From Mycobacteroides franklinii (GTDB lineage: Bacteria > Actinomycetota > Actinomycetes > Mycobacteriales > Mycobacteriaceae): DNA of 64,000 nucleotides. This document shows positions 8,987 to 17,320 of this stretch, piece after piece. The notes beneath the pieces were generated by a model. The model searched no databases. It was not told the DNA's origin and saw only the letters and a program-made list of their open reading frames with translations. The first letter of the stretch is position 1. Every line of letters begins with the position of its first letter. The position numbers and the translations under genes are program-made. The DNA lies in the NCBI RefSeq assembly GCF_002013895.1, contig NZ_MAFQ01000010.1, positions 232,907 through 296,906 of the forward strand, read 5' to 3'.

Positions 8987-10622
8987 GCCCTTACGGCACT
9001 GGCTGGTCGCGCTGCGGGTGCGACCGGCACGGCTGGCGGTGGCCGTGGCATACGGTGTCCTGGCGCTGGGAAGTGCCCTGGCTCTCGCCGGCCTGTCGGC
9101 GTGGTTGATCGCCCGTGCCTGGCAGATGCCACCCGTACTCGACCTGTCGGTTGCCGTGGTGGCGGTGCGGGCACTGGGAATCTCGCGCGGCATCTGGCGG
9201 TACTGCGAGCGGCTCGCCGGCCACGATATCGCGCTGCGCGGCGCGGCCACCGTTCGTGCGCACGTGTACGCGCGGCTGGTCGGCGGATCTGCCGGAACGC
9301 TGCGCAAGGGTGCGGTGCTTGCCCGCATCGGTGCAGACATCGACGAGCTGGCCGAGACCGTGGTTCGCAGCGTCATTCCCGCTGCGGTCGCCGCCGTGCT
9401 CGGCGTCGCGGCGACAGTCGCCATCGCACTGATATCACTGCCTGCCGCCGCCGTGATGGCAGGTGCCTTACTGATCGCCGATGTGCTGGCGCCGATGTTG
9501 GCAGCGCGCGCATCCCGGGCCAGACAGACACGCGGCGCGCGGGCACGGGCACTGCACGCCGAGACAACCGTCGAGATCCTCGACCACGCACCCGAGCTCC
9601 GGGTGGGGGGCTTGCTGCCGCGTCAGCTTGAATCGGCTCGCCGACGCCGGATGGAGTGGGCGGCTGCCCAGGACGCGGCCGCGAGTCCGGCGGCCTGGGC
9701 AGCAGCGGTTCCCACGCTGGCTGTCGGCGCCGCCTCCGTCGGGACCTTGGCCTCGGCAGTAGAACTCGCAGGGCATATCGCGCCCACGACCCTTGCCATC
9801 CTGGTGCTGCTACCGCTGGCGGCATTCGAGGCTTCCACCGCGTTGCCCGCCGCTGCCATCGGCATCGCGCGCTCACGCGCATCGGCGCGGCATCTGCAGG
9901 AGCTGGTCTCGACCGGCATCGACATGGCCGTGCCTGTCGATGTGATGCCGAGCGCGGCGAGCTCCGGCGCATCTGTCGAGTGCTCAGAACTCCGTTGGCG
10001 CACCGGATGTTCCGTATCGGGTCCGTTGTCGTTCCAGCTGCCGGCGGGTGCCCGGCTGGCGATCACCGGCCCCAGCGGCATCGGCAAGACGTCATTGCTC
10101 ACCACCCTTGCCGGACTGTCCTCGCCGGCCTCGGGCAGCATCGGCGTCGGCGGCGATCCCCTGGCCGATCTGCCTGCGGCCGAACTGCCCTCACTCATCC
10201 GGTTTTTCGCCGAGGACACGCGCCTGTTCGCCACCACGGTGCGCGACAACCTCCTGGTCGCCCGCGGTGATGCCACCGATGACGCCGTGATGGGCGCCTT
10301 GTCCGCCGTGGGCCTCGGTTCCTGGATCGAGTCGCTGCCACAGGCACTGGACACGGTGTTGACCGCGGGTGCGGCCTCGGTATCCGGCGGGCAACGGCGA
10401 CGACTCCTCCTTGCGCGGGCGATACTGTCCACGGTTCCGGTGCTGCTCTTGGACGAACCCACCGAACATCTCGATGGTCACGCCTCCGAAACGATGCTGC
10501 GGGCGTTGTTGGACGCCGACAGCTCGTTGCTGGCGGGGCGGACCGTCGTGGTCGCCACCCACCACCTGCCCGATTCCGTGACATGCCTTCGTATCCAACT
10601 CGGCGATACAGTGCAGGTATGA
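8970..10622 (+). CDS. cydC: ABC transporter CydC, partner of CydD
   Basis: The second half of the CydDC exporter, 550 residues. The membrane domain fills the first 320 residues (WLIARAWQMPP and ISRGIWRYCERLAGHD are typical of CydC). The ATPase domain has Walker A GPSGIGKTS near residue 366, signature VSGGQRRR near 470, Walker B VLLLDEPTEHLDG near 491 and switch His in VVVATHHLP. ATG 8970 lies inside the end of cydD (17-bp overlap) and begins MPRTTEPLRHWLVAL. A much longer open frame runs upstream through cydD, but that part is the out-of-frame shadow of the cydD ATPase domain. The stop overlaps the next gene as ATGA. Confidence 0.94.
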   Translation: MPRTTEPLRHWLVALRVRPARLAVAVAYGVLALGSALALAGLSAWLIARAWQMPPVLDLSVAVVAVRALGISRGIWRYCERLAGHDIALRGAATVRAHVYARLVGGSAGTLRKGAVLARIGADIDELAETVVRSVIPAAVAAVLGVAATVAIALISLPAAAVMAGALLIADVLAPMLAARASRARQTRGARARALHAETTVEILDHAPELRVGGLLPRQLESARRRRMEWAAAQDAAASPAAWAAAVPTLAVGAASVGTLASAVELAGHIAPTTLAILVLLPLAAFEASTALPAAAIGIARSRASARHLQELVSTGIDMAVPVDVMPSAASSGASVECSELRWRTGCSVSGPLSFQLPAGARLAITGPSGIGKTSLLTTLAGLSSPASGSIGVGGDPLADLPAAELPSLIRFFAEDTRLFATTVRDNLLVARGDATDDAVMGALSAVGLGSWIESLPQALDTVLTAGAASVSGGQRRRLLLARAILSTVPVLLLDEPTEHLDGHASETMLRALLDADSSLLAGRTVVVATHHLPDSVTCLRIQLGDTVQV

Positions 10623-11110
10623 CGGAAACGCCACCTCCGCCGCCGCCATACCAGCCGGCCGGCGGCTACCCGCCGCCCTTCCCCTATCCGTATCCGTACG
10701 GCGCGCCCGGCGCTCCGGTTCCCCCACCGGCGCCGAAGAACGGCATCGGCTTGAGTGCACTGATTGTCGGAATCGTTGCCATCCTGTTGTCGTGCACGGT
10801 ATTTGGCGGATTTTTCGGGGGCATCGTGGCGGTGGGGCTCGGGATCGCGGGCCTACTCAGGGTCAAACGCGCCGAGGCCGACAATCGCGGCGTGGCCATC
10901 GGGGGCATCGCGTTGGGCGGCCTCGCAATCCTGCTGTCCACGTTGATCGTCGTGTTTACCCTGGTTTTCATGAAGTCGGCCGGTTTGAGCGACTTCATCA
11001 CGTGTTTGGCCGACGTCAAGGGTGATCAGGCAAAGGCCACCCAATGCCAGAACGACTTCGAGAAACGGATGAACGAGAAGGCCGGTACGCCGAGTACGCC
11101 TAAGCCTTGA
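10619..11110 (+). CDS. DUF4190-type small membrane protein with Pro/Tyr-rich N-terminus
   Basis: A 163-residue protein whose first 40 residues are a proline/tyrosine-rich cytoplasmic stretch (PPPPPPYQPAGGYPPPFPYP), followed by two membrane helices (about 42-75 and 95-120) separated by a short loop with RVKRAEADNRG, the usual DUF4190 arrangement. A short charged C-terminal tail contains two Cys. Function is unknown. Its start ATG overlaps the cydC stop (ATGA at 10619-10622), so it is the last gene of the cyd operon and may associate with oxidase assembly; that is only positional inference. It ends 3 bp before the convergent permease gene. Confidence 0.75.
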   Translation: MTETPPPPPPYQPAGGYPPPFPYPYPYGAPGAPVPPPAPKNGIGLSALIVGIVAILLSCTVFGGFFGGIVAVGLGIAGLLRVKRAEADNRGVAIGGIALGGLAILLSTLIVVFTLVFMKSAGLSDFITCLADVKGDQAKATQCQNDFEKRMNEKAGTPSTPKP

Positions 11111-11113
11111 TCG

Positions 11114-12808
11114 CTACCGCGTGGGCGGATCGGCAGGCAGCACATGCTCACCGAGCCGGTCGGTGGCCAGGCTGAGCGACGAGATGTACTGCAGCTGCCC
11201 GTCGGGGCCGGGCTTCGCCGAGGCGAGCATGTCGGGGCGCTCGAAGTCGATGCCGCTGACCGCGCACCGTAGCAGCTCATCGGACGGGTTTCCGTACTCG
11301 TCGTACATCGGCAGGTCGATACCGTCGTCGGTCCGGCGCAGGTAGTACTTTCCGCGCGTCGCCACGGCCAGGATCGGCGGCAGCACAAAGGCGATCACGA
11401 CTGCCACGATCGGCGAGTAGGGACGGATCGCCTCGCCGAACACCCCGAAGAAGACCAGGATCGAGATACCTGCCGAGAACAGCATCGATACAAATCCGAC
11501 TGGGTTGATGTCGTAAAGCATGCCCCGCCGGAACTCGGGCTCCTTGGGCGAGAGCTTGAGCAGGTACTTGTTGACCGCGATATCGGAGGCCACCGTGACG
11601 ACCCATGCCATACCGCAGTTGGCGTAGAACCCGAGGATGGTGCTCAGGAAGTCGAACATGTTGGCTTCCATGAGCACCAGCGCGATCAGCAGGTTGAACA
11701 GCACGAAGACCAGACGGCCCGGGTAGTGCTTGGTGATGCGGGTGAAGGAGTTGGTCCATGCCAACGAACCCGAATAGGCATTGGTGACGTTGATCTTGAT
11801 CTGGCTGATAACCACCAGAATCACCGCCAGGGTGATCGCCAGCCAGTGCGGCATCATGTTCTGGTAGATCTCCAGGAACTGATGCACCGGCTGATTGGCC
11901 ACCGCGGCCCCGCCCGCCACGTTGGCGATGAGATACACGGCCAGGAACAGCCCGATCACCTGTTTGATGGCACCGAACAGGACCCAGCCGGGTCCCGCCA
12001 ACAACATGGCGGTCCACCAACGGCGGCTGTTCTCAGGGGTTTTCGGCGGCATGAAGCGCAGATAGTCGATCTGCTCGGCAATCTGCGCGATCAAGGATAG
12101 GCACACCCCCGCTGCCAGCATGATCGAGCCCAGATTGACGGCCTGCGCGTCCTTGCCGCCGTAGGCGAAAAACGTGCCGATGGAATCCGGGTGACGCACT
12201 ACCAGATAGACGAACGGGATGACCATCATGACAAGCCACAACGGGGTGGTCCACACCTGAAGCACCGACAATGCCTTCATCCCGTAGATGACCAGCGGAA
12301 TGATGATGATCGTGGACGTCGCATAGCCCACGGGTAGCGGTACGCCGAGCCCGAGCTTGAGTCCTTGGGCCATGATCGAGCCCTCGAGCGCGAAGAATAT
12401 GAACGTGAACGTCGCGTAGATGACATTGGTGACGATGCTGCCGTAGTAGCCGAATCCGCTTCCACGCGTGATCAAGTCGAGGTCGATGTTGTAACGGGCC
12501 GCGTAGTACGACAACGGGATTCCGGTCAAAATAATGATGACCGCAAAAACCCCTATGCCCCACAGCGCATTTCCGGTGCCATAGGAGATTCCAATGTTGG
12601 CACCGATCGCGAAGTCTGCCAAGTAGGCGATGCTGCCCAAGGCGGTAACACCAACCACGGCGGGGCTCCAGCGCCGAAAACGCCTGGGAGCGAACCGGAG
12701 TGTGTAGTCCTCCAATGTCTCCCGCAGTGCCGCGCTTTCCGAGGCGTCGTGGGTGGACGGAGCAGACGAAACGGGTGCGGATGCAGTCGTATCGAGAGTG
12801 TCGGTCAC
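11114..12808 (-). CDS. Purine/cytosine permease family (NCS1-type) transporter
   Basis: A permease of 564 residues with about twelve hydrophobic helices. The N-terminal TLEDYTLRFAPRRFRRWSP followed by VVGVTALGSIAYLADFAIG and the SYGTGNALWG segment are characteristic of the NCS1/purine-cytosine permease family, which imports nucleobases, hydantoins or related compounds with H+ or Na+. A cytoplasmic tail of about 80 residues (DLPMYDEYGNPSDELLRC onward) is longer than usual. GTG 12808 is preferred; TTG 12832 is an alternative. A palindrome sits directly before the start. The substrate cannot be read from sequence. Confidence 0.75.
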   Translation of the reverse strand: MTDTLDTTASAPVSSAPSTHDASESAALRETLEDYTLRFAPRRFRRWSPAVVGVTALGSIAYLADFAIGANIGISYGTGNALWGIGVFAVIIILTGIPLSYYAARYNIDLDLITRGSGFGYYGSIVTNVIYATFTFIFFALEGSIMAQGLKLGLGVPLPVGYATSTIIIIPLVIYGMKALSVLQVWTTPLWLVMMVIPFVYLVVRHPDSIGTFFAYGGKDAQAVNLGSIMLAAGVCLSLIAQIAEQIDYLRFMPPKTPENSRRWWTAMLLAGPGWVLFGAIKQVIGLFLAVYLIANVAGGAAVANQPVHQFLEIYQNMMPHWLAITLAVILVVISQIKINVTNAYSGSLAWTNSFTRITKHYPGRLVFVLFNLLIALVLMEANMFDFLSTILGFYANCGMAWVVTVASDIAVNKYLLKLSPKEPEFRRGMLYDINPVGFVSMLFSAGISILVFFGVFGEAIRPYSPIVAVVIAFVLPPILAVATRGKYYLRRTDDGIDLPMYDEYGNPSDELLRCAVSGIDFERPDMLASAKPGPDGQLQYISSLSLATDRLGEHVLPADPPTR

Positions 12809-12810
12809 GC

Positions 12811-12862
12811 GGACAGCCTGTCCACCGCCCAATTCGAGCGCGTTTTCCGGACGTTAATGTCC
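12811..12862 (-). promoter_or_regulatory. Two GGAC/GTCC inverted repeats in front of the permease gene
   Basis: GGACA-GCC-TGTCC at 12811-12823 is a perfect palindrome that abuts the preferred GTG at 12808. A second near-palindrome, GGACGTTAATGTCC, lies at 12849-12862, about 38 bp away. Both share GGAC...GTCC ends. They could be operators for an unidentified regulator, or the proximal one could form a hairpin over the ribosome site, since no clear Shine-Dalgarno sequence is present. No regulator gene is adjacent. Confidence 0.35.
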
Positions 12863-12864
12863 TG

Positions 12865-14274
12865 TTACGTGGCAGGTCCAGCAGACACTTTGGGGCGCAT
12901 CCTGGGCGCGAATTCCAGGCTCAGCAACGCGAACGCGACCAGCGGCACCGTCGACATCTGCACGAGCACGTATCGCGCCGCACCGAGGGCGTGGAACTTG
13001 CGCAGGTACCGGTACAGAGACTCCAGCGCGATCAGCGGATCGAGTATGTGAATCGCCGAGTAGCAGATCTGCTGCGCGCGGGTGCGGTCCCTCTCGGCAA
13101 AGATCTCCGGGAACGCCGCGAATGCGAGCGACAACCGGCGCGCGCCTTCTGCCTTCGCACACGTGATCATGTCGATCGTGAGTCGCTCGTCCAACCCGTT
13201 GGGCGAGCTGGGGCGCCGCCATGGCACATCGAGGGAGACATCGGTGCCGCCACCGGAGGTGACATACCGATGAAAGCCCTGCACCACACCACGATTGTCG
13301 CGGGCGATGATGAGCCGGATGCCGGGGTAGCGACCGAGTAGCGCGCCGTCGAGGATCATCGAGAAGCCCCGCTCGAATCGACCTCCGTGCGAAAGTTCCA
13401 TCACCTGTTCCAGTTCGGTGCGTAGCGCACCATCGAGACTGCGCTCGTCGACAATCTCGGTGGTCACCCCCGAGTTGTGGGTGCGCTGCATGCCCTGGCG
13501 CAGGTTGCGATACTTGCGGCCCACCATGTCGAAGGTCTGCACGTCGACGACGACATCGCGACCCACGGCTATGGCGCGCAGCCGGTGACCCACTACGCGG
13601 GAGTCGCCCCACAGTGGCAGGCGGCGCTCACTGCATCCCAGAATCGCGATGCGCCAGCCATGCGAGCGGCACATCGCCGCGAAGTCCCGGACCAGGGACG
13701 GGAACCCGGACTCGTCCCCGATGGGGTCGCCGCCGACCACCGCAAAACCCGCCCGGGTCCGGTACGCGATCGCCGCGCTACCGTCGGCATTGAAGTAATA
13801 GGACTTCAGCGAGTGCATGGCAAACACCGCCAACGGATCGTCGCTGGTCTTGGCGACCAGGGCACAGATCTGCGCCAGCGCCTCCGGTTGCGGCGCCGCC
13901 GATGTCGGCCACATCAGGATGAGACCGGCGGCGACGACCAGTACGTCACCCGTGCGCTCGAATTGCAGGACGTCGGCTCCCAGTGCGATCAGAATCGCTA
14001 CCCCCGCCCACGCCGCATGACCGTAGGTGACCGGCCGGCCAAGGAAGATTCCGCGCGCGATAAAACCGACACAGAAAAGAACGGTCAGAGGCCAAAGGAT
14101 TTCGTCGAAATCGGGGTGTTTCAGGTATCCGGCATGGGCGACCAAAAGCACCAGCCACCCGGTCACCAAAAGCAGCGTACCGGCGCTTACCAAACGCGCT
14201 GATCGTGAATCACTATGAACGGCAATGCGTTCAGCAATGCGCACACGGGTGGTAGTCGCTGATGGTTCTAGCAT
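12865..14274 (-). CDS. Membrane protein with MprF-like DUF2156 (phosphatidylglycerol lysyltransferase) domain
   Basis: A 469-residue protein with about four N-terminal membrane helices (residues 25-140) and a C-terminal GNAT-like DUF2156 domain. Visible family segments are KSYYFNADGSAAIAYRTRAG, VVGGDPIGDES, the YRNLRQGMQRTHNSGV segment and LSLAFAAFPEIFAERDR. The domain transfers aminoacyl groups from tRNA to lipids in MprF, but many mycobacterial members are uncharacterised. ATG 14274 is chosen over 14304 because GGAGGT lies 6 nt before it. It follows pyk-tesB as in M. tuberculosis (Rv1619 position, from memory). Precise lipid substrate is unknown. Confidence 0.8.
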   Translation of the reverse strand: MLEPSATTTRVRIAERIAVHSDSRSARLVSAGTLLLVTGWLVLLVAHAGYLKHPDFDEILWPLTVLFCVGFIARGIFLGRPVTYGHAAWAGVAILIALGADVLQFERTGDVLVVAAGLILMWPTSAAPQPEALAQICALVAKTSDDPLAVFAMHSLKSYYFNADGSAAIAYRTRAGFAVVGGDPIGDESGFPSLVRDFAAMCRSHGWRIAILGCSERRLPLWGDSRVVGHRLRAIAVGRDVVVDVQTFDMVGRKYRNLRQGMQRTHNSGVTTEIVDERSLDGALRTELEQVMELSHGGRFERGFSMILDGALLGRYPGIRLIIARDNRGVVQGFHRYVTSGGGTDVSLDVPWRRPSSPNGLDERLTIDMITCAKAEGARRLSLAFAAFPEIFAERDRTRAQQICYSAIHILDPLIALESLYRYLRKFHALGAARYVLVQMSTVPLVAFALLSLEFAPRMRPKVSAGPAT

Positions 14275-14324
14275 CCAGCCACCTCCCCGGGAGCTCGCAT
14301 CCACCTCCCAGGATACTCCTGCGA

Positions 14325-14510
14325 CTACCAGCGGTCGGAGGGATCACTCTTTCCGATGGCAAACCACAAGATGGGTCCGAAGATCGGAAACACAAGCACG
14401 ATGATGGCCCATGGGAGCTTCTCGCCATTGGGCTTCGCCGGGTCCTTGATGATGGAAATGATGGTGACAACGGTGAGGACCAGCACCAGCAGAGAAAGAA
14501 TACGAATCAT
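14325..14510 (-). CDS. Small PLDc_N-type membrane protein
   Basis: A 61-residue protein with two membrane helices: IRILSLLVLVLTVVTIISII, and later LPWAIIVLVFPIFGPILWFAIG. The latter, with 'W..ivl.fPi.Gpi.wf..G', is the phospholipase D nuclease N-terminal (PLDc_N) signature found in many small actinobacterial membrane proteins and in cardiolipin synthases. No catalytic HKD motif is present, so it is not an enzyme by itself. Its ATG at 14510 overlaps the tesB stop (ATGA 14507-14510), placing it in the pyk-tesB transcript. Function unknown. Confidence 0.8.
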   Translation of the reverse strand: MIRILSLLVLVLTVVTIISIIKDPAKPNGEKLPWAIIVLVFPIFGPILWFAIGKSDPSDRW

Positions 14511-15406
14511 GACCGCCCCGGGAAGTATTTGATAATGCCTTCCTGAATGGTACTGGCCAGCAACGCTCCTTCGCGATCGAAATAGCGCCCCGCGCCCATT
14601 CCGCGACCTGCCGAGGCGACCGGCGACTCGGTCGCGTAGAGCACCCAGTCGTCGAACCGCAGCGGACGGTGAAACCACACGCTGTGGTTGATGGTCGCTG
14701 CAAAAATCCGGTCATAGCCCCAGGACAGACCGTGGGTGGTGATGATCGAGTCCAGCACGGTGGTGTCCGATGAATAGACCAGTGCGGCGCTGTGCAGCAC
14801 CGGGTCATCGGGTAGCGCCGCATGGGTCTTCATCCAAACCCGATTATGTTCCAGCCGTTCAGATTTCGCCTTGAGAACCCACGCCGGGTCATTGTCGTAC
14901 CGCCATTCGATCGGTTTGAGCGCGGCCACGAACATCGGCACGGTCTCCTCGTAGCCGACCAGATGCTCGTCGATGGACGGCAGTGTCTCGGGATCGGCCA
15001 CCGTCGGTGGCTTCACCGCGTGCTCCAGCCCTGGCGAATCCTTGAGATACGACACCAACGCCGAGGACAACAGCAGCTCACCCTGGACCGCGTCAACCCG
15101 CCTGTTGGCGAAGCTACGCTCGTCCCGCAACCGCTGCACCCGGAATTCGATGTCCCGCTCGGGGTCGCCGCCATTGATGAAATGGGTCGAGATCGCGGCC
15201 AGCGACAGCCTGTCCGATACGGTGCGGCCGGAGGCCACCACGGACTGCGCCATCAGCTGACCGCCAAAGGTGCGCGGCGGATTGACGGTCGGATGCCCGC
15301 CGATGAAGACGTCGGTCTCGGGATTTTTCAGTTCCAGCAGCGCAAGAAGCTGTTCAAAGTCGGCCTTGCCTGATTCTCTTCGCGCAAGCGGCTCATCGAT
15401 GCTGAT
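14507..15406 (-). CDS. tesB: Acyl-CoA thioesterase II, with apparent non-canonical ATC start
   Basis: TesB hydrolyses medium and long acyl-CoAs. The double hot-dog fold is recognisable from RTFGGQLMAQSVVASG, HFINGGDPERDIEF, RDERSFANRRVDAVQ and YSSDTTVLDS...THGLSWGYDRIFAATINHSVWFHRP. The first ATG in frame (15253) would remove the first 51 residues, including the conserved DVFIGGHPTVNPPRTFGGQL strand. Upstream of it, back to the pyk stop at 15416, the frame is open but holds no ATG, GTG or TTG. A GGAG at 15416-15413 sits 6 nt before ATC at 15406, so that codon is taken as the start (299 residues, near the usual length). It overlaps the following small gene by ATGA. Confidence 0.8.
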   Translation of the reverse strand: MSIDEPLARRESGKADFEQLLALLELKNPETDVFIGGHPTVNPPRTFGGQLMAQSVVASGRTVSDRLSLAAISTHFINGGDPERDIEFRVQRLRDERSFANRRVDAVQGELLLSSALVSYLKDSPGLEHAVKPPTVADPETLPSIDEHLVGYEETVPMFVAALKPIEWRYDNDPAWVLKAKSERLEHNRVWMKTHAALPDDPVLHSAALVYSSDTTVLDSIITTHGLSWGYDRIFAATINHSVWFHRPLRFDDWVLYATESPVASAGRGMGAGRYFDREGALLASTIQEGIIKYFPGRS

Positions 15407-15415
15407 GCTGAGCTC

Positions 15416-16834
15416 CTAGTGGTCGTCCTCGCCGATCCGGTGCACATGGATCAGATTGGTCGAGCCTACTGTCCCGGGAGGGGCGCCCGCGACGATCACC
15501 ACGAGATCTCCGCTCTGATAGCGCTCCATCGCCAGCAATGCCGTATCCACCTGTTGGATCATGCCGTCGGTGGTGTCCATCACCGGGACAATGAAGGTTT
15601 CCGTTCCCCAGGTGAGCGCGAGCTGGCTACGCACCTCGGGCAGCGGGGTGAACGCCAACACGGGTAGTGGGGTGTGCAACCGCGCTAGGCGACGCACGGT
15701 GTCACCGGACTGCGTAAACGCGACGAGTGCCTTGGCGTTGAGGCGTTCTCCGATATCCCGCGCTGCGTAGGAGATGACTCCGCGTTTGGTCCGCGGCACG
15801 TGTGTCAACGGCGGCGCGCTCACGGAGTGGCTTTCCACCGCGGACACGATGCGAGCCATGGTCCGCACTGCCTCGAGCGGGTACTTGCCCACCGAGGTCT
15901 CCCCCGACAGCATCACCGCATCGGCGCCGTCGAGGACCGCGTTGGCAACATCGGAAGCCTCGGCACGGGTGGGCCTGGAGTTCTCGATCATCGATTCGAG
16001 CATCTGGGTCGCCACGATGACGGGACGAGCGTTCTCACGCGCGATCTGGATCGCCCGCTTCTGCACAATGGGCACATCTTCGAGCGGCAGTTCCACGCCG
16101 AGGTCACCGCGGGCGACCATGATCGCGTCGAAGGCAAGGACGATGGCCTCAAGATTGGCAACGGCCTCGGGCTTCTCCAGCTTGGCGATCACCGGCACGC
16201 GGCGTCCGACGCGGTCCATGATGGCGTGCACCAACTCGACATCGCTGGGCGAGCGCACAAAGGACAGCGCGATGAGATCGACTCCGAGGCGCAGGGCGAA
16301 TTCAAGATCCGCGATGTCCTTCTCGGACAGCGCGGGCACCGAGACGTTCATCCCCGGCAACGACAATCCCTTGTTGTTGCTGACCGGCCCACCCTCGGTG
16401 ACCCGGCATACCACGTCGTCGCCCTCGATCGCCTCTACGGTCAGCCCTACCTTGCCGTCATCGACCAGCAGCCTGTCGCCGACGGCGGCATCCACAGCCA
16501 GCTGCTTGTACGTGGTGGAAACCCGATCGGGGGTTCCGATGACGTCCTCGACGGTGATCCGGACCAGTTCGCCTGTCACCCAGTGGGCAGATCCGGTAGC
16601 GAACCGTCCCAGCCTGATTTTGGGTCCCTGGAGGTCGGCAAGCACGCCGACCGCCCGCCCGGACTCGTCGGAGGCTCTGCGCACCCAACGGTAGTTCTGC
16701 TCGTGGTCGGCGTGCTCACCGTGGCTGAAGTTCAGCCGCGCGACGTCCATACCAGCGTCGACGAGCGCACGTACAAGCTCGGCCGAACCGGTCGCAGGGC
16801 CGAGGGTACAAACAATTTTTCCGCGTCTCGTCAC
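15416..16834 (-). CDS. pyk: Pyruvate kinase
   Basis: Pyruvate kinase converts phosphoenolpyruvate and ADP to pyruvate and ATP. The 472-residue protein has the full family pattern: MTRRGKIVCTLGPATGS at the N-terminus, ARLNFSHGEHADH, the active-site signature VIAKLEKPEAVANLE with its catalytic lysine, MVARGDLGVELPLEDVP, ATQMLESMI and DGADAVMLSGETSVGKYP. The GTG start at 16834 has TATGCT (16848-16843) 8 nt upstream, so the transcript may be leaderless or nearly so. It leads the pyk-tesB-PLDc_N-DUF2156 gene run. Confidence 0.96.
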   Translation of the reverse strand: MTRRGKIVCTLGPATGSAELVRALVDAGMDVARLNFSHGEHADHEQNYRWVRRASDESGRAVGVLADLQGPKIRLGRFATGSAHWVTGELVRITVEDVIGTPDRVSTTYKQLAVDAAVGDRLLVDDGKVGLTVEAIEGDDVVCRVTEGGPVSNNKGLSLPGMNVSVPALSEKDIADLEFALRLGVDLIALSFVRSPSDVELVHAIMDRVGRRVPVIAKLEKPEAVANLEAIVLAFDAIMVARGDLGVELPLEDVPIVQKRAIQIARENARPVIVATQMLESMIENSRPTRAEASDVANAVLDGADAVMLSGETSVGKYPLEAVRTMARIVSAVESHSVSAPPLTHVPRTKRGVISYAARDIGERLNAKALVAFTQSGDTVRRLARLHTPLPVLAFTPLPEVRSQLALTWGTETFIVPVMDTTDGMIQQVDTALLAMERYQSGDLVVIVAGAPPGTVGSTNLIHVHRIGEDDH

Positions 16835-16921
16835 GACTTTTGAGCATAGTCGGGGTGCTACCTACTCACGAGTCAGCGCGAGCACGATTCACCCGCCGGT
16901 TACCTTGGCCGGTTTACGTTG

Positions 16922-17236
16922 TCAGGAGGCCAATTTCAGACCGATGATGCCTGCCACGATCAATCCCAGGCTCAGTAGGCGCCAGATGTTGGCCGAATCG
17001 CCGAACAGCACAATGCCTAGGATCGCGGTACCGACGGCTCCCACGCCCACCCAGATCGCGTAGGCGGTGCCCACCGGTAGGTTCTTCATCGCGATGCCCA
17101 GCAGCGCGATGCTGATGATCATTGATCCGATGGTGCCGACCGTGGGCCACAACCGAGTGAAACCCTCGGTGTACTTCAGGCCGATGGCCCATCCCACCTC
17201 GAGAAGACCCGCAAGAATGAGGACCAGCCAAACCAT
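16922..17236 (-). CDS. gdx: SMR-family guanidinium exporter (Gdx/SugE type)
   Basis: The 104-residue protein has four membrane helices and belongs to the small multidrug resistance family. WLVLILAGLLEVGWAIGLKY carries the essential Glu13, and MKNLPVGTAYAIWVGVGAVG plus IVLFGDSANIWRLLSLGLIV closely follow the SugE/Gdx subtype, whose members export guanidinium in exchange for protons, rather than the EmrE/QacE polyaromatic-cation subtype. The Gdx assignment is reinforced by the guanidine-II riboswitch in its leader. ATG 17236 follows GGAGGT (17249-17244). It is downstream of the TM2 gene with a gap of only 84 bp. Confidence 0.9.
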   Translation of the reverse strand: MVWLVLILAGLLEVGWAIGLKYTEGFTRLWPTVGTIGSMIISIALLGIAMKNLPVGTAYAIWVGVGAVGTAILGIVLFGDSANIWRLLSLGLIVAGIIGLKLAS

Positions 17237-17243
17237 GAGAGAT

Positions 17244-17302
17244 ACCTCCGTGTTTCGGTGAGGTCGTCCCCTGGCGAGAGAATGACCGGGCCGTCCCGGT
17301 CA
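17244..17302 (-). ncRNA. Guanidine-II riboswitch (mini-ykkC) in the gdx leader
   Basis: Two hairpins with ACGR loops are visible on the minus strand. P1 is TGACCGGGACGGCCCGGTCA (17302-17283), an 8-bp stem with loop ACGG. P2 is GGGG-ACGA-CCTC (17271-17260) with loop ACGA. An 11-nt linker separates them. Two ACGR-loop hairpins in series is the defining layout of the guanidine-II class. The 3' arm of P2 (ACCTC, 17264-17260) is exactly complementary to GAGGT (17248-17244) in the gdx Shine-Dalgarno. Guanidine binding that stabilises P2 would therefore free the ribosome site, a translational ON switch. The mechanism is inferred from pairing. Confidence 0.85.
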
Positions 17303-17320
17303 ATCCCATTTTCTCACACG

